64,000 nt of DNA from positions 1,302,001-1,366,000 of the forward strand of contig NZ_CP029562.1 of the NCBI RefSeq assembly GCF_004136315.1. Direction: 5' to 3'. Both the position numbers and the translations under genes were made by a program. This DNA comes from Mesorhizobium sp. Pch-S (GTDB taxonomy: Bacteria > Pseudomonadota > Alphaproteobacteria > Rhizobiales > Rhizobiaceae). Position 1 is the stretch's first letter. Every line of letters starts with the position of its first letter. The notes under the pieces were generated by a model that saw only the letters and a program-made list of their open reading frames with translations, did no database searches and was not told where the DNA came from. Below, piece by piece: positions 1-8,455 of the stretch.

Positions 1-304
1 CGCCAAATTCGGCAGGGGCCGCAAGGCCCATCCAGCCGCCTTCGCAATATTGGCGATAGGCTTCCTTGAAGCCTTTCGGCGTCGTTACCGAGCCGTCGTC
101 ATGGCGCACGCAGCCTTCCATGTCGCCGACACGGTTGGTCGGCTGGATGACGTTTTCGGCCAGCTTGGCGCCTTCGGCGAGGATCGCTTCCAGCACGTCG
201 CCGGATGCATCGGCAAAACCGGGGAGGTTGCTGTAGCGCTCGAAACCGAGCACCTCGTTCAAGACGAACAATGTATCGCGGACAGGCGCCTGATAGATCG
301 GCAT
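1..304 (-). CDS. Acyl-CoA dehydrogenase, N-terminal part (runs off the window)
   Basis: Reading the minus strand from an ATG at 304 gives MPIYQAPVRDTLFVLNEVL and continues to the window edge for 101 residues without a stop. This opening is typical of the long (about 590 residue) acyl-CoA dehydrogenases that carry an extra C-terminal domain, the DmdC/AcdB type, which oxidise an acyl-CoA with FAD in the cytoplasm. A strong GGAGGAAG ribosome site lies 5-12 bases before the start. An operator-like palindrome lies about 84 bases upstream, matching one in front of the MerR gene at 2274-2747, so control by that regulator is inferred. The catalytic domain is outside the window, so the substrate cannot be judged. 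Confidence 0.85.
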   Translation of the reverse strand, partial: MPIYQAPVRDTLFVLNEVLGFERYSNLPGFADASGDVLEAILAEGAKLAENVIQPTNRVGDMEGCVRHDDGSVTTPKGFKEAYRQYCEGGWMGLAAPAEFG

Positions 305-387
305 TGCGTCTTCCTCCACAAAATCAACGCGACGAGGCCCGCACCAAAACGGCTTTCGGGCCGACTGTGAGATCTGGATAACAAATA

Positions 388-409
388 TTGACGTTTGCGT
401 AAACGTCAA
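388..409. promoter_or_regulatory. Palindromic operator upstream of the acyl-CoA dehydrogenase
   Basis: Perfect inverted repeat with arms TTGACGTTT and AAACGTCAA around GCGT. Its core ACGTTTGCGTAAA differs by one base from ACGTTTACGTAAA at 2875-2887 in front of the MerR gene. It lies between the divergent acyl-CoA dehydrogenase and HipA-like genes. Binding by the MerR protein is inferred. From memory the motif resembles LiuR-type sites of branched-chain amino-acid/acyl-CoA regulators, but this was not checked. Confidence 0.65.
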
Positions 410-586
410 TTTGCGCAGGTGGTCACTTTTTTAGGAGGGTTTTCGACAGGAGCGGGAACATGTCTCGCGCACCAAGCGGGCCAGCTAGCCAGGTCTGCGC
501 AAAAGCCTCCCAAGGTCACGGCTCCTGCCCTTGGAGCACATCGTTTCGTGTGCTCTAACTGCCAGACAGTTAACTGTGATGGATCG

Positions 587-1324
587 ATGGCAATCGAAAT
601 CGAGGAAGTGCTCGGACGCTCGGAGCAAGGCATTACCGAGCCATATATATGCCGCAGCCTTGAAGGCGACCTCTACTACGTGAAGGGAAAGGGGGCGAAC
701 TACGATTCACTCATTAAGGAATGGATCGCAGGCTGCCTAGGGAGATTTCTAGGCCTACCGATTCCGACATTTAGCCTGATGGAAATGCCACGCGAGTTGT
801 ATGAATTGGGTCGCCACAATCTTCTGAAGGATCTTGGATACGGCACACTGTTTGGTTCAAAGCAGATGCCGGACGTAAATGAACTGTCATTCCTGAACAT
901 CGCAAAACTTGATGATAACCTCAAACGAGATATAGCCGCCTTCGATTGGTGGATAATGAATGGCGACCGAACTCTGACTGAAACAGGAGGAAATCCCAAT
1001 ATCCTATGGTCCGAGGTGGACAGCCGCCCCTACATAATTGATCACAATTTGGCGTTTGATCGAACTGTAACCCTTCATTCACAGCTGGATAGCCATATAT
1101 TTGCCGCGTCACTAGCTGAGATTTGCGACACACCGGCACTCCAAACTCACTACAATCAGAGGTTCGGAGAGGCATTAGTTAAATTGCCGGGTATCATCCA
1201 GGACATCCCGGAGCGGTGGCACTACCTTGATGACGCTTTAACGGCTGAAAGCCCCTTCCATATCGATGTGATCGAAGAAGCCTTGACCCGCTACCCAATG
1301 AAGCCCTTTTGGAAACGAACATGA
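587..1324 (+). CDS. HipA-like kinase (HipA_2 type), partner of DUF3037 protein
   Basis: The 245-residue protein starting MAIEIEEVLGRSEQG fits the small HipA_2-type kinase family. Visible kinase features are a YYVKG lysine (about K33), a catalytic loop region D120-WWIMNGDR-GNPN (N125, D127, N136, N138) and a metal-binding-like IDH at D152. The frame is open from 395, but the first 64 residues look like translated spacer and family members start near residue 65, so I chose the ATG at 587. It overlaps the next gene by ATGA. The pair is visibly richer in A+T than its neighbours, which suggests transfer. Classic HipA is a toxin that phosphorylates a tRNA synthetase. Whether this small variant is a toxin, and what DUF3037 does to it, is unknown. 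Confidence 0.8.
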   Translation: MAIEIEEVLGRSEQGITEPYICRSLEGDLYYVKGKGANYDSLIKEWIAGCLGRFLGLPIPTFSLMEMPRELYELGRHNLLKDLGYGTLFGSKQMPDVNELSFLNIAKLDDNLKRDIAAFDWWIMNGDRTLTETGGNPNILWSEVDSRPYIIDHNLAFDRTVTLHSQLDSHIFAASLAEICDTPALQTHYNQRFGEALVKLPGIIQDIPERWHYLDDALTAESPFHIDVIEEALTRYPMKPFWKRT

Positions 1325-2151
1325 AAAAGCATGCAGTCAGCTATGCGATTATCCGTTTCCAGCCTCACGTTGAGACGGAGGAATTCGCGAATATCGGCAT
1401 CGTCTTGGTTGCCCCTCGGCTGAGCTTTTTAGACTTTCGCATCGAAACCCGACGGATCGGAAGGATCACCAATTTTTTCGACACTGTCGAACATGCCAAA
1501 ATACGTACCATCCTCAGACACTCCCACGATGAACTCAAGAGAATTAAAGATCTCTCTGGCCATAAGGGCGATGGACAAACACGATTCGAATTCGAGTTAT
1601 CCGATAACGCAGAGCATCTTTTTCTCGCCCTCACAAAGGACCGGGAAGGCGTCATCCGCTTTAGTGACGTTCGCTTTGCAATGACGGATAACCCGCGCCG
1701 AAAAATAGACGAGCTTTTTGACTACTACGTCAGAAGAAACTTTGCGGGCTCGATCTACAAAGAAGGCCTTCTTGAAAGACATGTTAGAAGTGTTCTTCGC
1801 ATGCGGGAGATCGGAAAGAATTTCAAGAAAAAAGAATTTTCCGATGGAGTATATTCAGCAACATTTCCTTTTGTTGAGATCTCAGATCAGAAACCGATAA
1901 AAATACTTAAGCCAATATATCTTGGGCAGGAAGATCCTACAAGAATAATCGACCACAGTAACAAATGGATATTTACAATAAATCGTCTACGAAATTTCCT
2001 TCCTAAAGATGTTGTATTTGCTGTCGAAGGCCCGAAAGGAAATCGGCTGCAAGGAAAGGCGTTTAGCGAAGCGACGGAGCAATTGAGACTAAATAACATT
2101 ACTGTCGTGGACGCTAGGAACGAGGTCGAACTCGTTGGCGCGATCCAGTAA
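1321..2151 (+). CDS. DUF3037 family protein
   Basis: A 276-residue protein beginning MKKHAVSYAIIRFQPHVETE; the YAIIRFQP...EEFANIGIVL opening is the hallmark of DUF3037. The ATG at 1321 overlaps the HipA-like stop (ATGA), showing translational coupling. An in-frame ATG four codons earlier is possible. No signal peptide or membrane span is visible, so it is probably cytoplasmic. DUF3037 is known to occur beside HipA_2 kinases, which suggests an antidote, regulator or substrate role, but no function is established. Low GC and many AAA/AAT/ATA codons contrast with the flanking genes. Two hairpins follow the stop. Confidence 0.8.
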   Translation: MKKHAVSYAIIRFQPHVETEEFANIGIVLVAPRLSFLDFRIETRRIGRITNFFDTVEHAKIRTILRHSHDELKRIKDLSGHKGDGQTRFEFELSDNAEHLFLALTKDREGVIRFSDVRFAMTDNPRRKIDELFDYYVRRNFAGSIYKEGLLERHVRSVLRMREIGKNFKKKEFSDGVYSATFPFVEISDQKPIKILKPIYLGQEDPTRIIDHSNKWIFTINRLRNFLPKDVVFAVEGPKGNRLQGKAFSEATEQLRLNNITVVDARNEVELVGAIQ

Positions 2152-2167
2152 GCTCCCAACCCACCAA

Positions 2168-2200
2168 TTGATACATCACCGCAAGGTGAAGTTGTATCAA
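2168..2200 (+). other. Hairpin after the DUF3037 gene
   Basis: Arms TTGATACATCACC and GGTGA-agt-TGTATCAA close a GCAA tetraloop with a 3-base bulge. No U-run follows, so it may stabilise the 3' end or mark the edge of the acquired block rather than terminate on its own. Confidence 0.55.
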
Positions 2201-2245
2201 CAATGAGAAAGACGTGCCGCTGAGCGACACGTCTTTTTCATTGTT
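2199..2245. terminator. Strong bidirectional terminator hairpin
   Basis: Arms at 2199-2216 and 2228-2245 pair over 18 positions with a single G.U, closing an 11-base loop, with an A-run on one side and a T-run on the other inside the stem. It sits between the convergent DUF3037 (+) and MerR (-) genes and can serve both. Confidence 0.8.
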
Positions 2246-2273
2246 AAACCTGAGCAGGCGCGAACGCCTGCGA

Positions 2274-2747
2274 TCAGTTCGCGGCGGCCGAGGTCGAGGC
2301 GGCGCGTTCGGCGACCATCTGGCGGACGGAGTTCATGGCGCCGCTCAGCTCGTTGATGGCGTCGTCGATCAGAGCGCGCTGCTTCTGCAGGCGCACGAGC
2401 TGTTTTTCAGACTTCTCCAGCGCCAGGCGCAGCTGCTTGGTGTTGGTGCCGGTCGGATCGTAGAGATCCATCATCTGCTTGACCTCGCGCAGCGAGAAAC
2501 CGACCTTGCGGCCGAGAAGGATGAGCTTGAGGCGCACGCGGTCGCGATGCGTGTAGAGACGGGTGGCGCCGTCGCGCTCCGGCTTCAGCAGGCCCTTGTC
2601 TTCATAAAAGCGCAGCGTGCGCAGCGTGACGCCATATTTCTTGGCCATCTCGCCGATGCGCACCAGCTCTTCGGAGGTTTCGTTCGACATAATGTTGGAG
2701 TTGCCGGCTGCTTCGCCAGCGGTGTTCATCTGCACAGTCATCGACAT
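2274..2747 (-). CDS. MerR-family transcriptional regulator
   Basis: A 157-residue protein with an N-terminal MerR winged helix (about residues 30-98: VRIGEMAKKYGVTLRTLRFYEDKGLL...RLYTHRDRVRLKLI) followed by a coiled-coil dimerisation helix (about 100-145). There is no cysteine-rich metal-binding loop, so it belongs with metabolite-type MerR proteins rather than metal sensors. In other rhizobia such genes tend to neighbour acyl-CoA dehydrogenase genes. Here the two genes share an operator motif, so control of fatty-acid or branched-chain acyl-CoA breakdown is inferred. An alternative start at 2690 (MSNETSEEL) would drop 19 poorly conserved residues. Confidence 0.85.
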   Translation of the reverse strand: MSMTVQMNTAGEAAGNSNIMSNETSEELVRIGEMAKKYGVTLRTLRFYEDKGLLKPERDGATRLYTHRDRVRLKLILLGRKVGFSLREVKQMMDLYDPTGTNTKQLRLALEKSEKQLVRLQKQRALIDDAINELSGAMNSVRQMVAERAASTSAAAN

Positions 2748-2872
2748 TTCCCGTTCAGGCCCCTGCTATGGCGCGCGGCATTGGCTGCCTGGCTTCGCCC
2801 GTGGCGGAAGCGCTAGGGGGCTTTGCTTCCTGGTTTCGACATAAATTCGTAAGCGCTACCGCATTGCACAAC

Positions 2873-2887
2873 TTACGTTTACGTAAA
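2873..2887. promoter_or_regulatory. Operator-like site upstream of the MerR gene
   Basis: TTACG-TTTA-CGTAA arms with core ACGTTTACGTAAA, shared except for one base with the palindrome at 388-409. It lies 126 bases before the MerR start, consistent with autoregulation. The rest of 2748-3184 shows no gene. It holds this site and presumably the divergent promoters of the MerR and PodJ-like genes. Confidence 0.6.
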
Positions 2888-3184
2888 GGTATACCGATAT
2901 CGTCGCGGAAATGCAAGTGGGGGTGCCGCTACGCCATCTGCCCGGCAATTCCAGCAAGGCACCGAAAGCTTTTCTCAACGAATCCTGAAGCTTCTTAAGC
3001 TTGGTTAACGGGTTGTTTACCATGCTGGGCGAAAGGTGCGGCTGTCGGTCCGTGTCCATCCTGTCTCGCTTTTCACACGGGTTTTCATCGAAGCGCGAGC
3101 CTGCCCGGGAACAATCTTCCACTGGCCAAGCCGTCTTCGGACCCGACTGGGTGGTTTGGGGAACTGCTGGCCGCGGCCAGCCAA

Positions 3185-6100
3185 ATGCGAAACGGGCGCT
3201 CGATGAACAACAAGCGGTCCTATCTCGACAATCTGAACGCCGGGCGGCAGCGCCGGAGCTATGCCTCGCTGGAAGAGCTCAACCGCTCGATGGAAGCGCT
3301 GGAGCAGCGGCTCGACCGCAACCGCGAGGAGCCGGCCCGCCGGGAAGAGCCGCGCTACGGCCGCAGCCAGCCCTATGCCGACCGCTATGATGCGCCGCGC
3401 CAGCGCGGCTACGAGGACCAGCGCCCACGCGAGCGCGACTATGAAGGTGCGCGCGGCTATCAGCGCCCCTATGAAGAACCCCGCCCCTACCGCCAGCGCA
3501 GCGAGCGGCCCTACCAGTCGATCGCCCGCGACATCGAGCGCATGCGCGGCCAGGAGGACGGCGTGGCGATGGTGAGCAAGATTGCCGGTGAGCTGCGCGG
3601 CCTGCGCGAGGAATTGCGCCAGCAGATGAGCCAGCAGGTCAGCTCTGGCCTGCAGCGCGAATTCCAGGCGCTGCGCAAGGATATCCAGCGCGCCGCGCAG
3701 GAAGCCCCCTCTTCCCGCGACAGCGCCGAGCTCGGCCTCGAATTCGAACGCCTGTCCGGCGCCATCCGCGGCCTGGCCGAAAAGAGCGACGACAAGGGCG
3801 TGCACCTGCTCAGGCTCGAACTGGAGCAGGTCCGCAACGCCATGGACACACTGGCGCGCGAAGAAAGCGTGCAGGCGGTGGACCGGCGCTGGCAGGAATT
3901 CGACCAGCGCTGGTCGGCCTTCGAGAACCGTTTCGACGGCAATGCCGGCAAGCGTGACGGCGTCGATGTCGCAGCCCTCGCCGAACGGCTCGAACAGATC
4001 GGCGCTGCCGTCAACAAGCTGCCGGAATCGCTGTCGCTGCGCTCGCTGGAAGAAAAGGTGCGCACGCTGGCCGGCGCCGTCGACCATTTCGCCAGCCAGC
4101 AGGGCCGCCGCGGCGGTGACGTCTACGGCATGATCGACGAGCGGCTGGACGAGATCTCGCGCGCCATCGTCGCCTCCACCGTCGCAGCCCAGTCGAGCGC
4201 CTTCGACCCGGCCCCGTTCGAGCGCATCGAACAGCGCATCGCGGCCCTTGCCAGCCAGATCGAGGAAGTGGCCGACGAGCGCCCGCGCGGCGAGGTGATG
4301 GACCACCTCTTCCATGGGCTGGAACAGCGCTTCGAAGCGCTGTCGGGCATCATCGAGCGCCGACAGGACGACGCCATCCAGCAGGGCAACATGCTGTTCC
4401 GCGACCTCGAGCGCCGGCTGGACGATGTTGCCGACCGCATCGAGCGCCGCGCCCCAGAGCCGGACAATTCCGGCATCATGGACGCCATCGACGCGCGTTT
4501 CAGCGCGCTGGCGCAACGCCTGGAAAGCCGCAGCACCGATATCGCCGGCCAGGATGCGATCCGCAGCCTGGAAAGCCGTCTCGACGACATCTCCAGCCGC
4601 CTCGACTCCAGCTCGGTGCAGGCAGCCGGCATCGATCCGGACCTGCTGCGCAGCCTGGAAGCCCAGGTTTCCGGCCTGGCAACACATCTGTCGCGTCCGG
4701 GCACGCCGCTGCCGGAATTCGAGGACATCGCGCCCCGCATCGAGAAGATCGAGGAATCGATCGCAACCAACCGCGACACCATCCTGGAGACGGCAAGGCA
4801 GGCCGCCGAAAACGCCGTGCGCGCGCTCGGCCTTTCGAACGGCGACACGGTCACCGTTGCCGGGCTCGCCGGCGACCTCAAGACGCTGGAAGACCTGACG
4901 CGCCGCTCGGACGAGCGCAACACCAAGACCTTCGAGGCGATCCACGACACGCTGCTCAAGATCGTCGACCGCCTCGGTTCGCTGGAGGGCGCCCCGCCGA
5001 TGGCGTCGCCGAAGATCACCGTGCAGGATACGCCGACGCTCGACATGGACGAGCCGCTGCCGTTCCTGAACGAACCCGAGGCGCCCGCCATGCGTGGCGG
5101 CGCGCGCACGCCGGCGCAGGCGGCAGCCGATGCGGCACGCGCAGCGCTCGGCGCTGAAGCCATTGCCGCGGATTCGGAAATCTCGGGCCAGAACAAGTCG
5201 ATGTTCGGCGGTATCGCGCGCGCCTTCAAGATGCGCCGCGAAAACGAAACGACGCAGCCGACGGCGCTCGCAGGCAGCGCCGAGGTGCCGACGGTCGACC
5301 TCGACGAACCGCTGGAGCCGAAGCTGCTCAATCGCCCGCTCGAACCGGGCTCGGGGGCGCCGGACCTCGGCGCCATCATGAAGCGGGTGCGCGACGAACG
5401 CGGCCAGCCCGCCAGGCAGAACACGACCGACGCCTCGAAGGCCGATTTCATCGCCGCCGCGCGCCGCGCCGCACAGGCAGCGGCCGCCGAAGCGGAAGCA
5501 CTCAAGCAGCAGTCGGGCAAGGCGGGCGGCGTCAAGTCGTTCGGCCTCGGCAACCTGCTGAAAGCCCGCCGCAAGCCGATCCTGATGGCGGCCGCGGCGA
5601 TCATGCTGGCGCTCGCCGGTCTCCAGCTCGGCAAGGCCTTCCTGTCCGATCCCGAGCAGGTGTCGTTCAACGAGGTCGCCCCGACGACGATCGAGGAAAA
5701 GACCGACGTCGCGACGGCGCCCGTCCAGCAGGCTCCGGTGATGGCAGAAGCCCCGGCACTGCCGATCCCGGCCGACGCGCCGCCGGTGCGCAGCGTCGAC
5801 AACAGGGATGCAACCGAACCGGCATCCGCCGGCCTGGCAGCCCCGGAACCAAGATCCAAGGACGACGTCGCGACCCCGCAGGCCACCGACGCGCAGGCTG
5901 CGCCGGAAACCGCGGAGACGAAGGCCGAGGCCGCCCCGGCAACGCATGCGCTGATCGCCGCGCCGGTGACGCTGCCGACCGTCGACGTGCCGGGCATGCC
6001 GAAGTCCGATGTCGCCACCGAAGACAAGACCGGCGCCGTCCAGGCCGCCTCGACCGGACCGTCGGCGAGCGGCATCGAAATCCCGCAGGCCATCGGCCCG

Positions 6101-6925
6101 GCGGCGCTGCGTGACGCGGCGGCGGCCGGCGATGCCAAGGCGCTGTTCGAAGTGGGCTCGCGTTATGCCGAAGCGCGCGGCGTCAGGGAAGACATGGCCA
6201 CCGCCGCCAAATGGTATGGCGAAGCGGCCGAACGCGGCTTCGCCCCGGCCGAGTACCGCATCGGCAACTTCTACGAGAAGGGCATCGGCGTCGAGCGTGA
6301 CATCGCCAAGTCCAAGGAATGGTACCGCCGCGCCGCAGAGAAGGGCAATGCCAGCGCCATGCACAATCTGGCGGTGTTGTTTGCCATGGGTGCCGACGGC
6401 GCCGCCGACAATGACGCCGCGACCCGCTGGTTCAGCCAGGCCGCCGACCTCGGCATCAAGGACAGCCAGTTCAACCTCGGCATCCTCGCCGCCAAGGGTG
6501 CTGGCATGCCGCAGAACCTGGAGGAATCCTACAAGTGGTTCGCGCTGGTGGCGAAGTCCGGTGACAAGGACGCTGCCGCCAAACGCGACGAGATCGCCAA
6601 GGCACTGCGCCCCGAACAGCTCGAACGCGCCAGGCAGGCCACCGAGCTGTGGAAGCCGAAGCCGCTCGACGAAGCCGCCAATTCCATCGAGATGCCGGCA
6701 GCCTGGCAGGACGCCCCGACCACCATTGCCGGTGTCGACATGAAGAAGGCGGTGCAGAACATCCAGCGCATCCTGGCCAAGAACGGCTATGATGCTGGCG
6801 GCACCGACGGCGTCATGGGCGACCGCACCAAGAAGGCGATCATGGCCTTCCAGACCGACAACGGCCTGCCGGCCACCGGCTCGGTCGACGAGCCGCTGGT
6901 CAAGGCACTGCTGGCGAAGAAATAA
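3185..6925 (+). CDS. podJ: PodJ-like polar localization protein (coiled coil, TM, Sel1 repeats, peptidoglycan-binding domain)
   Basis: A 1246-residue protein with the domain order of PodJ. A charged, Arg/Glu-rich, coiled-coil cytoplasmic region covers about residues 10-640 and an Ala/Pro-rich linker follows. A single membrane span lies near 797-817 (KPILMAAAAIMLALAGLQLG). Periplasmic Sel1/TPR-like repeats cover about 974-1140 (GDAKALFEVGSRYAEARGV, AEYRIGNFYEKGIGV, and others) and a C-terminal peptidoglycan-binding domain about 1187-1246 (NIQRILAKNGYDAGGTDGVMG...AIMAFQ). PodJ organises pole-specific factors in Caulobacter and rhizobia. It is larger than Caulobacter PodJ (974 residues). The start may instead be the ATG at 3203 (MNNKRSYLD). 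It has no operon partners, and a repeat element follows its stop. Confidence 0.8.
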   Translation: MRNGRSMNNKRSYLDNLNAGRQRRSYASLEELNRSMEALEQRLDRNREEPARREEPRYGRSQPYADRYDAPRQRGYEDQRPRERDYEGARGYQRPYEEPRPYRQRSERPYQSIARDIERMRGQEDGVAMVSKIAGELRGLREELRQQMSQQVSSGLQREFQALRKDIQRAAQEAPSSRDSAELGLEFERLSGAIRGLAEKSDDKGVHLLRLELEQVRNAMDTLAREESVQAVDRRWQEFDQRWSAFENRFDGNAGKRDGVDVAALAERLEQIGAAVNKLPESLSLRSLEEKVRTLAGAVDHFASQQGRRGGDVYGMIDERLDEISRAIVASTVAAQSSAFDPAPFERIEQRIAALASQIEEVADERPRGEVMDHLFHGLEQRFEALSGIIERRQDDAIQQGNMLFRDLERRLDDVADRIERRAPEPDNSGIMDAIDARFSALAQRLESRSTDIAGQDAIRSLESRLDDISSRLDSSSVQAAGIDPDLLRSLEAQVSGLATHLSRPGTPLPEFEDIAPRIEKIEESIATNRDTILETARQAAENAVRALGLSNGDTVTVAGLAGDLKTLEDLTRRSDERNTKTFEAIHDTLLKIVDRLGSLEGAPPMASPKITVQDTPTLDMDEPLPFLNEPEAPAMRGGARTPAQAAADAARAALGAEAIAADSEISGQNKSMFGGIARAFKMRRENETTQPTALAGSAEVPTVDLDEPLEPKLLNRPLEPGSGAPDLGAIMKRVRDERGQPARQNTTDASKADFIAAARRAAQAAAAEAEALKQQSGKAGGVKSFGLGNLLKARRKPILMAAAAIMLALAGLQLGKAFLSDPEQVSFNEVAPTTIEEKTDVATAPVQQAPVMAEAPALPIPADAPPVRSVDNRDATEPASAGLAAPEPRSKDDVATPQATDAQAAPETAETKAEAAPATHALIAAPVTLPTVDVPGMPKSDVATEDKTGAVQAASTGPSASGIEIPQAIGPAALRDAAAAGDAKALFEVGSRYAEARGVREDMATAAKWYGEAAERGFAPAEYRIGNFYEKGIGVERDIAKSKEWYRRAAEKGNASAMHNLAVLFAMGADGAADNDAATRWFSQAADLGIKDSQFNLGILAAKGAGMPQNLEESYKWFALVAKSGDKDAAAKRDEIAKALRPEQLERARQATELWKPKPLDEAANSIEMPAAWQDAPTTIAGVDMKKAVQNIQRILAKNGYDAGGTDGVMGDRTKKAIMAFQTDNGLPATGSVDEPLVKALLAKK

Positions 6926-6951
6926 GGCTCGCGCTGACGTTTCGGCCAGCA

Positions 6952-7012
6952 CCTTCTCCCCTTGCGGGAGAAGGTGGCCTCGCCACAGGCGATGTCGGTT
7001 GAGGGGTGCTGG
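6952..7012 (+). repeat. Palindromic intergenic repeat, copy A (half unit)
   Basis: It consists of a CCTTCTCCC/GGGAGAAGG hairpin, then a degenerate CCTCGCC/GGCGATG inner stem, then GGTTGAGGGGTGCTGGA. Only one half of the two-sided element seen at 11582-11781, 20859-21053, 28015-28203 and 45492-45670 is present here. It lies between the convergent podJ and isoaspartyl peptidase genes and could act as a terminator. Confidence 0.8.
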
Positions 7013-7117
7013 ACGGATCGCGAGTTTGCTGGCCAGACGAGGCAGCCATGCCTCAATCCTCCGCGTTCAGGCAGTGCAACTACAACCCAGAGAGCAGCAT
7101 TTGCGTAACGGAATTGC

Positions 7118-7152
7118 AGCGTTTCCGCCATTCAAAGAAAAGCAGAAACGCT
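7118..7152. repeat. Short dispersed palindrome, type 2 copy
   Basis: Arms AGCGTTTC and GAAACGCT flank a 19-base A-rich loop. The same arms occur at 26841-26877. It lies just downstream of the isoaspartyl peptidase stop, so it may also serve as its terminator. Confidence 0.6.
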
Positions 7153-7177
7153 CCAGGCTCCAAGACTGGTCTGCGAT

Positions 7178-8131
7178 CTACTGCAGGTCTTCCGGATACC
7201 GATAGACTTCCGCGTGCGAGGCCACGAAGATTTCGCCCTTGTCGTTCACCCAGCCACGGAACATGCCGTCGGTGTTGTAGGGTGCCGCAATGGCGCCTTG
7301 CGCATCGACCGCCACCAGGCCGGCGCCGACGTCCTTCAGGTCGTTCATGATCACCTTGCGCGTCGCCGTCTCCAGGCTTTCACCGAGATAGTCGACGCGG
7401 GACGCGACCTCGTGCCCGGCAACGTGGCGGATGAAATACTCGCCCTTGCCGGTGCCTGAAACGGCGCAGACGCCGTTGCGCGCATAGGTGCCTGCGCCGA
7501 TGATCGGGCTGTCGCCGACCCTGCCATCCGGCTTGTTGTTGTAGCCGCCGGTCGAGGTGGCGGCAGCCAGATCGCCATGGCTGTCCAAAGCGACCGCACC
7601 GACCGTGCCATGCTTTTCGGATTCGCTGGCCCTGGCGGCGGTGCCGGCCTCGACATGCGCCTTCATCGCGGCCAGCGCCGCCCGGCGGCGCCCGGTGGTG
7701 AAATAGTTCTGCGGCTCGACGGCCAGCCCGATGTCCTCGGCGAACCTGTCGGCGGCGGGGCCGGTCAGAAGCAGGGGATCGCCCTGCTCCAGCAGCGCCC
7801 GAGCGGCCTTGACCGGGTTGCGCACATGCCGGGCGGCGCTGACGGCGCCGGCGGCCAGCGAGCGCCCGTCCATGATCGAGGCGTCGAGTTCATGCACGCC
7901 GTTCTCGTTCAGTGCAGCGCCATGGCCGGCGTTGAAATGCGGGCTGTCTTCCATGACGATGACGGCGGCCTGCACGGCGTCGAGCGCGCGGCCGCCGGAT
8001 TCCAGCACCGCGTAGCCGGCTTCCAGCGCGCGGCCGAGATCGCGGCGCGCTGCGATCCATTCTTCCTCGTCGAGATCGAGCCTGGCCATGACCCCGCAAC
8101 CACCATGGATCGCCAATGCGAATTTCGTCAT
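7178..8131 (-). CDS. iaaA: Isoaspartyl peptidase / plant-type L-asparaginase (Ntn hydrolase)
   Basis: A 317-residue Ntn-hydrolase of the EcAIII/IaaA family. It is made as a precursor and cut before a threonine to give two subunits. The cleavage site HGTVGAVALD places the nucleophile at Thr176, and the downstream substrate region STGGYNNKPDGRVGDSPIIGAGTYA is intact, as is the N-terminal IHGGCGVM. It hydrolyses L-isoaspartyl dipeptides and L-asparagine in the cytoplasm. It reads in the same direction as the peptide-binding protein gene upstream (8456-10036), though a 324-base gap separates them. The context of a peptide importer and an amidohydrolase suggests it uses imported amides. Confidence 0.92.
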   Translation of the reverse strand: MTKFALAIHGGCGVMARLDLDEEEWIAARRDLGRALEAGYAVLESGGRALDAVQAAVIVMEDSPHFNAGHGAALNENGVHELDASIMDGRSLAAGAVSAARHVRNPVKAARALLEQGDPLLLTGPAADRFAEDIGLAVEPQNYFTTGRRRAALAAMKAHVEAGTAARASESEKHGTVGAVALDSHGDLAAATSTGGYNNKPDGRVGDSPIIGAGTYARNGVCAVSGTGKGEYFIRHVAGHEVASRVDYLGESLETATRKVIMNDLKDVGAGLVAVDAQGAIAAPYNTDGMFRGWVNDKGEIFVASHAEVYRYPEDLQ

Positions 8132-8186
8132 CGTCCGTTACCTTCAAAGGGGAGCAGGCGGCCCGGCGGACCGCTTCAGGAGTTTC

Positions 8187-8264
8187 GCAATTCCGGGCGC
8201 AAAACCGCTGCGCACTTTTGCTTCCGGAACACGACCCCGAAAGCAGGAATTGATTTCGGGGTCG
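8187..8264. repeat. Rhizobial-type intergenic repeat plus hairpin
   Basis: The stretch GCAATTCCGGGCGCAAAACC...GCACTTTTGC resembles, from memory, a palindromic element common in rhizobial intergenic DNA. It is followed by a clean hairpin with arms CGACCCCGAAA (8232-8242) and TTTCGGGGTCG (8254-8264). The hairpin lies downstream of the binding-protein gene on the minus strand and may terminate it. Nothing else was seen in 8132-8455. Confidence 0.5.
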
Positions 8265-8455
8265 CGCTTCAAAAAAGCCAGATCAGGAAGAAGATCGACC
8301 CAACGCCTTCCTGACCTGGAGAGAATGCAAACGGGGTGAACGGTATTCCGTTCTATCTCTCGTTTTCAGCATGTTCCGCGTTCGGAAAGCCCTCGGCTTC
8401 CTGCCTTGTTTGCTTTCCGGCTGGATCATGCCTCCCCGTTGCATTCCCGGGAATC

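Noticed and set aside
395..586. N-terminal extension of the HipA-like protein from the ATG at 395
   Set aside because: It begins inside the operator palindrome and its residues do not resemble the family, whose members start near the ATG at 587.
3017..6952. Antisense open frame of 1311 codons opposite the PodJ-like gene, and another at 4123-6138
   Set aside because: Their peptides are Arg/Gly/Val-rich or Ser/Arg-rich shadows produced by third-position GC bias; the plus-strand frame has clear domains.
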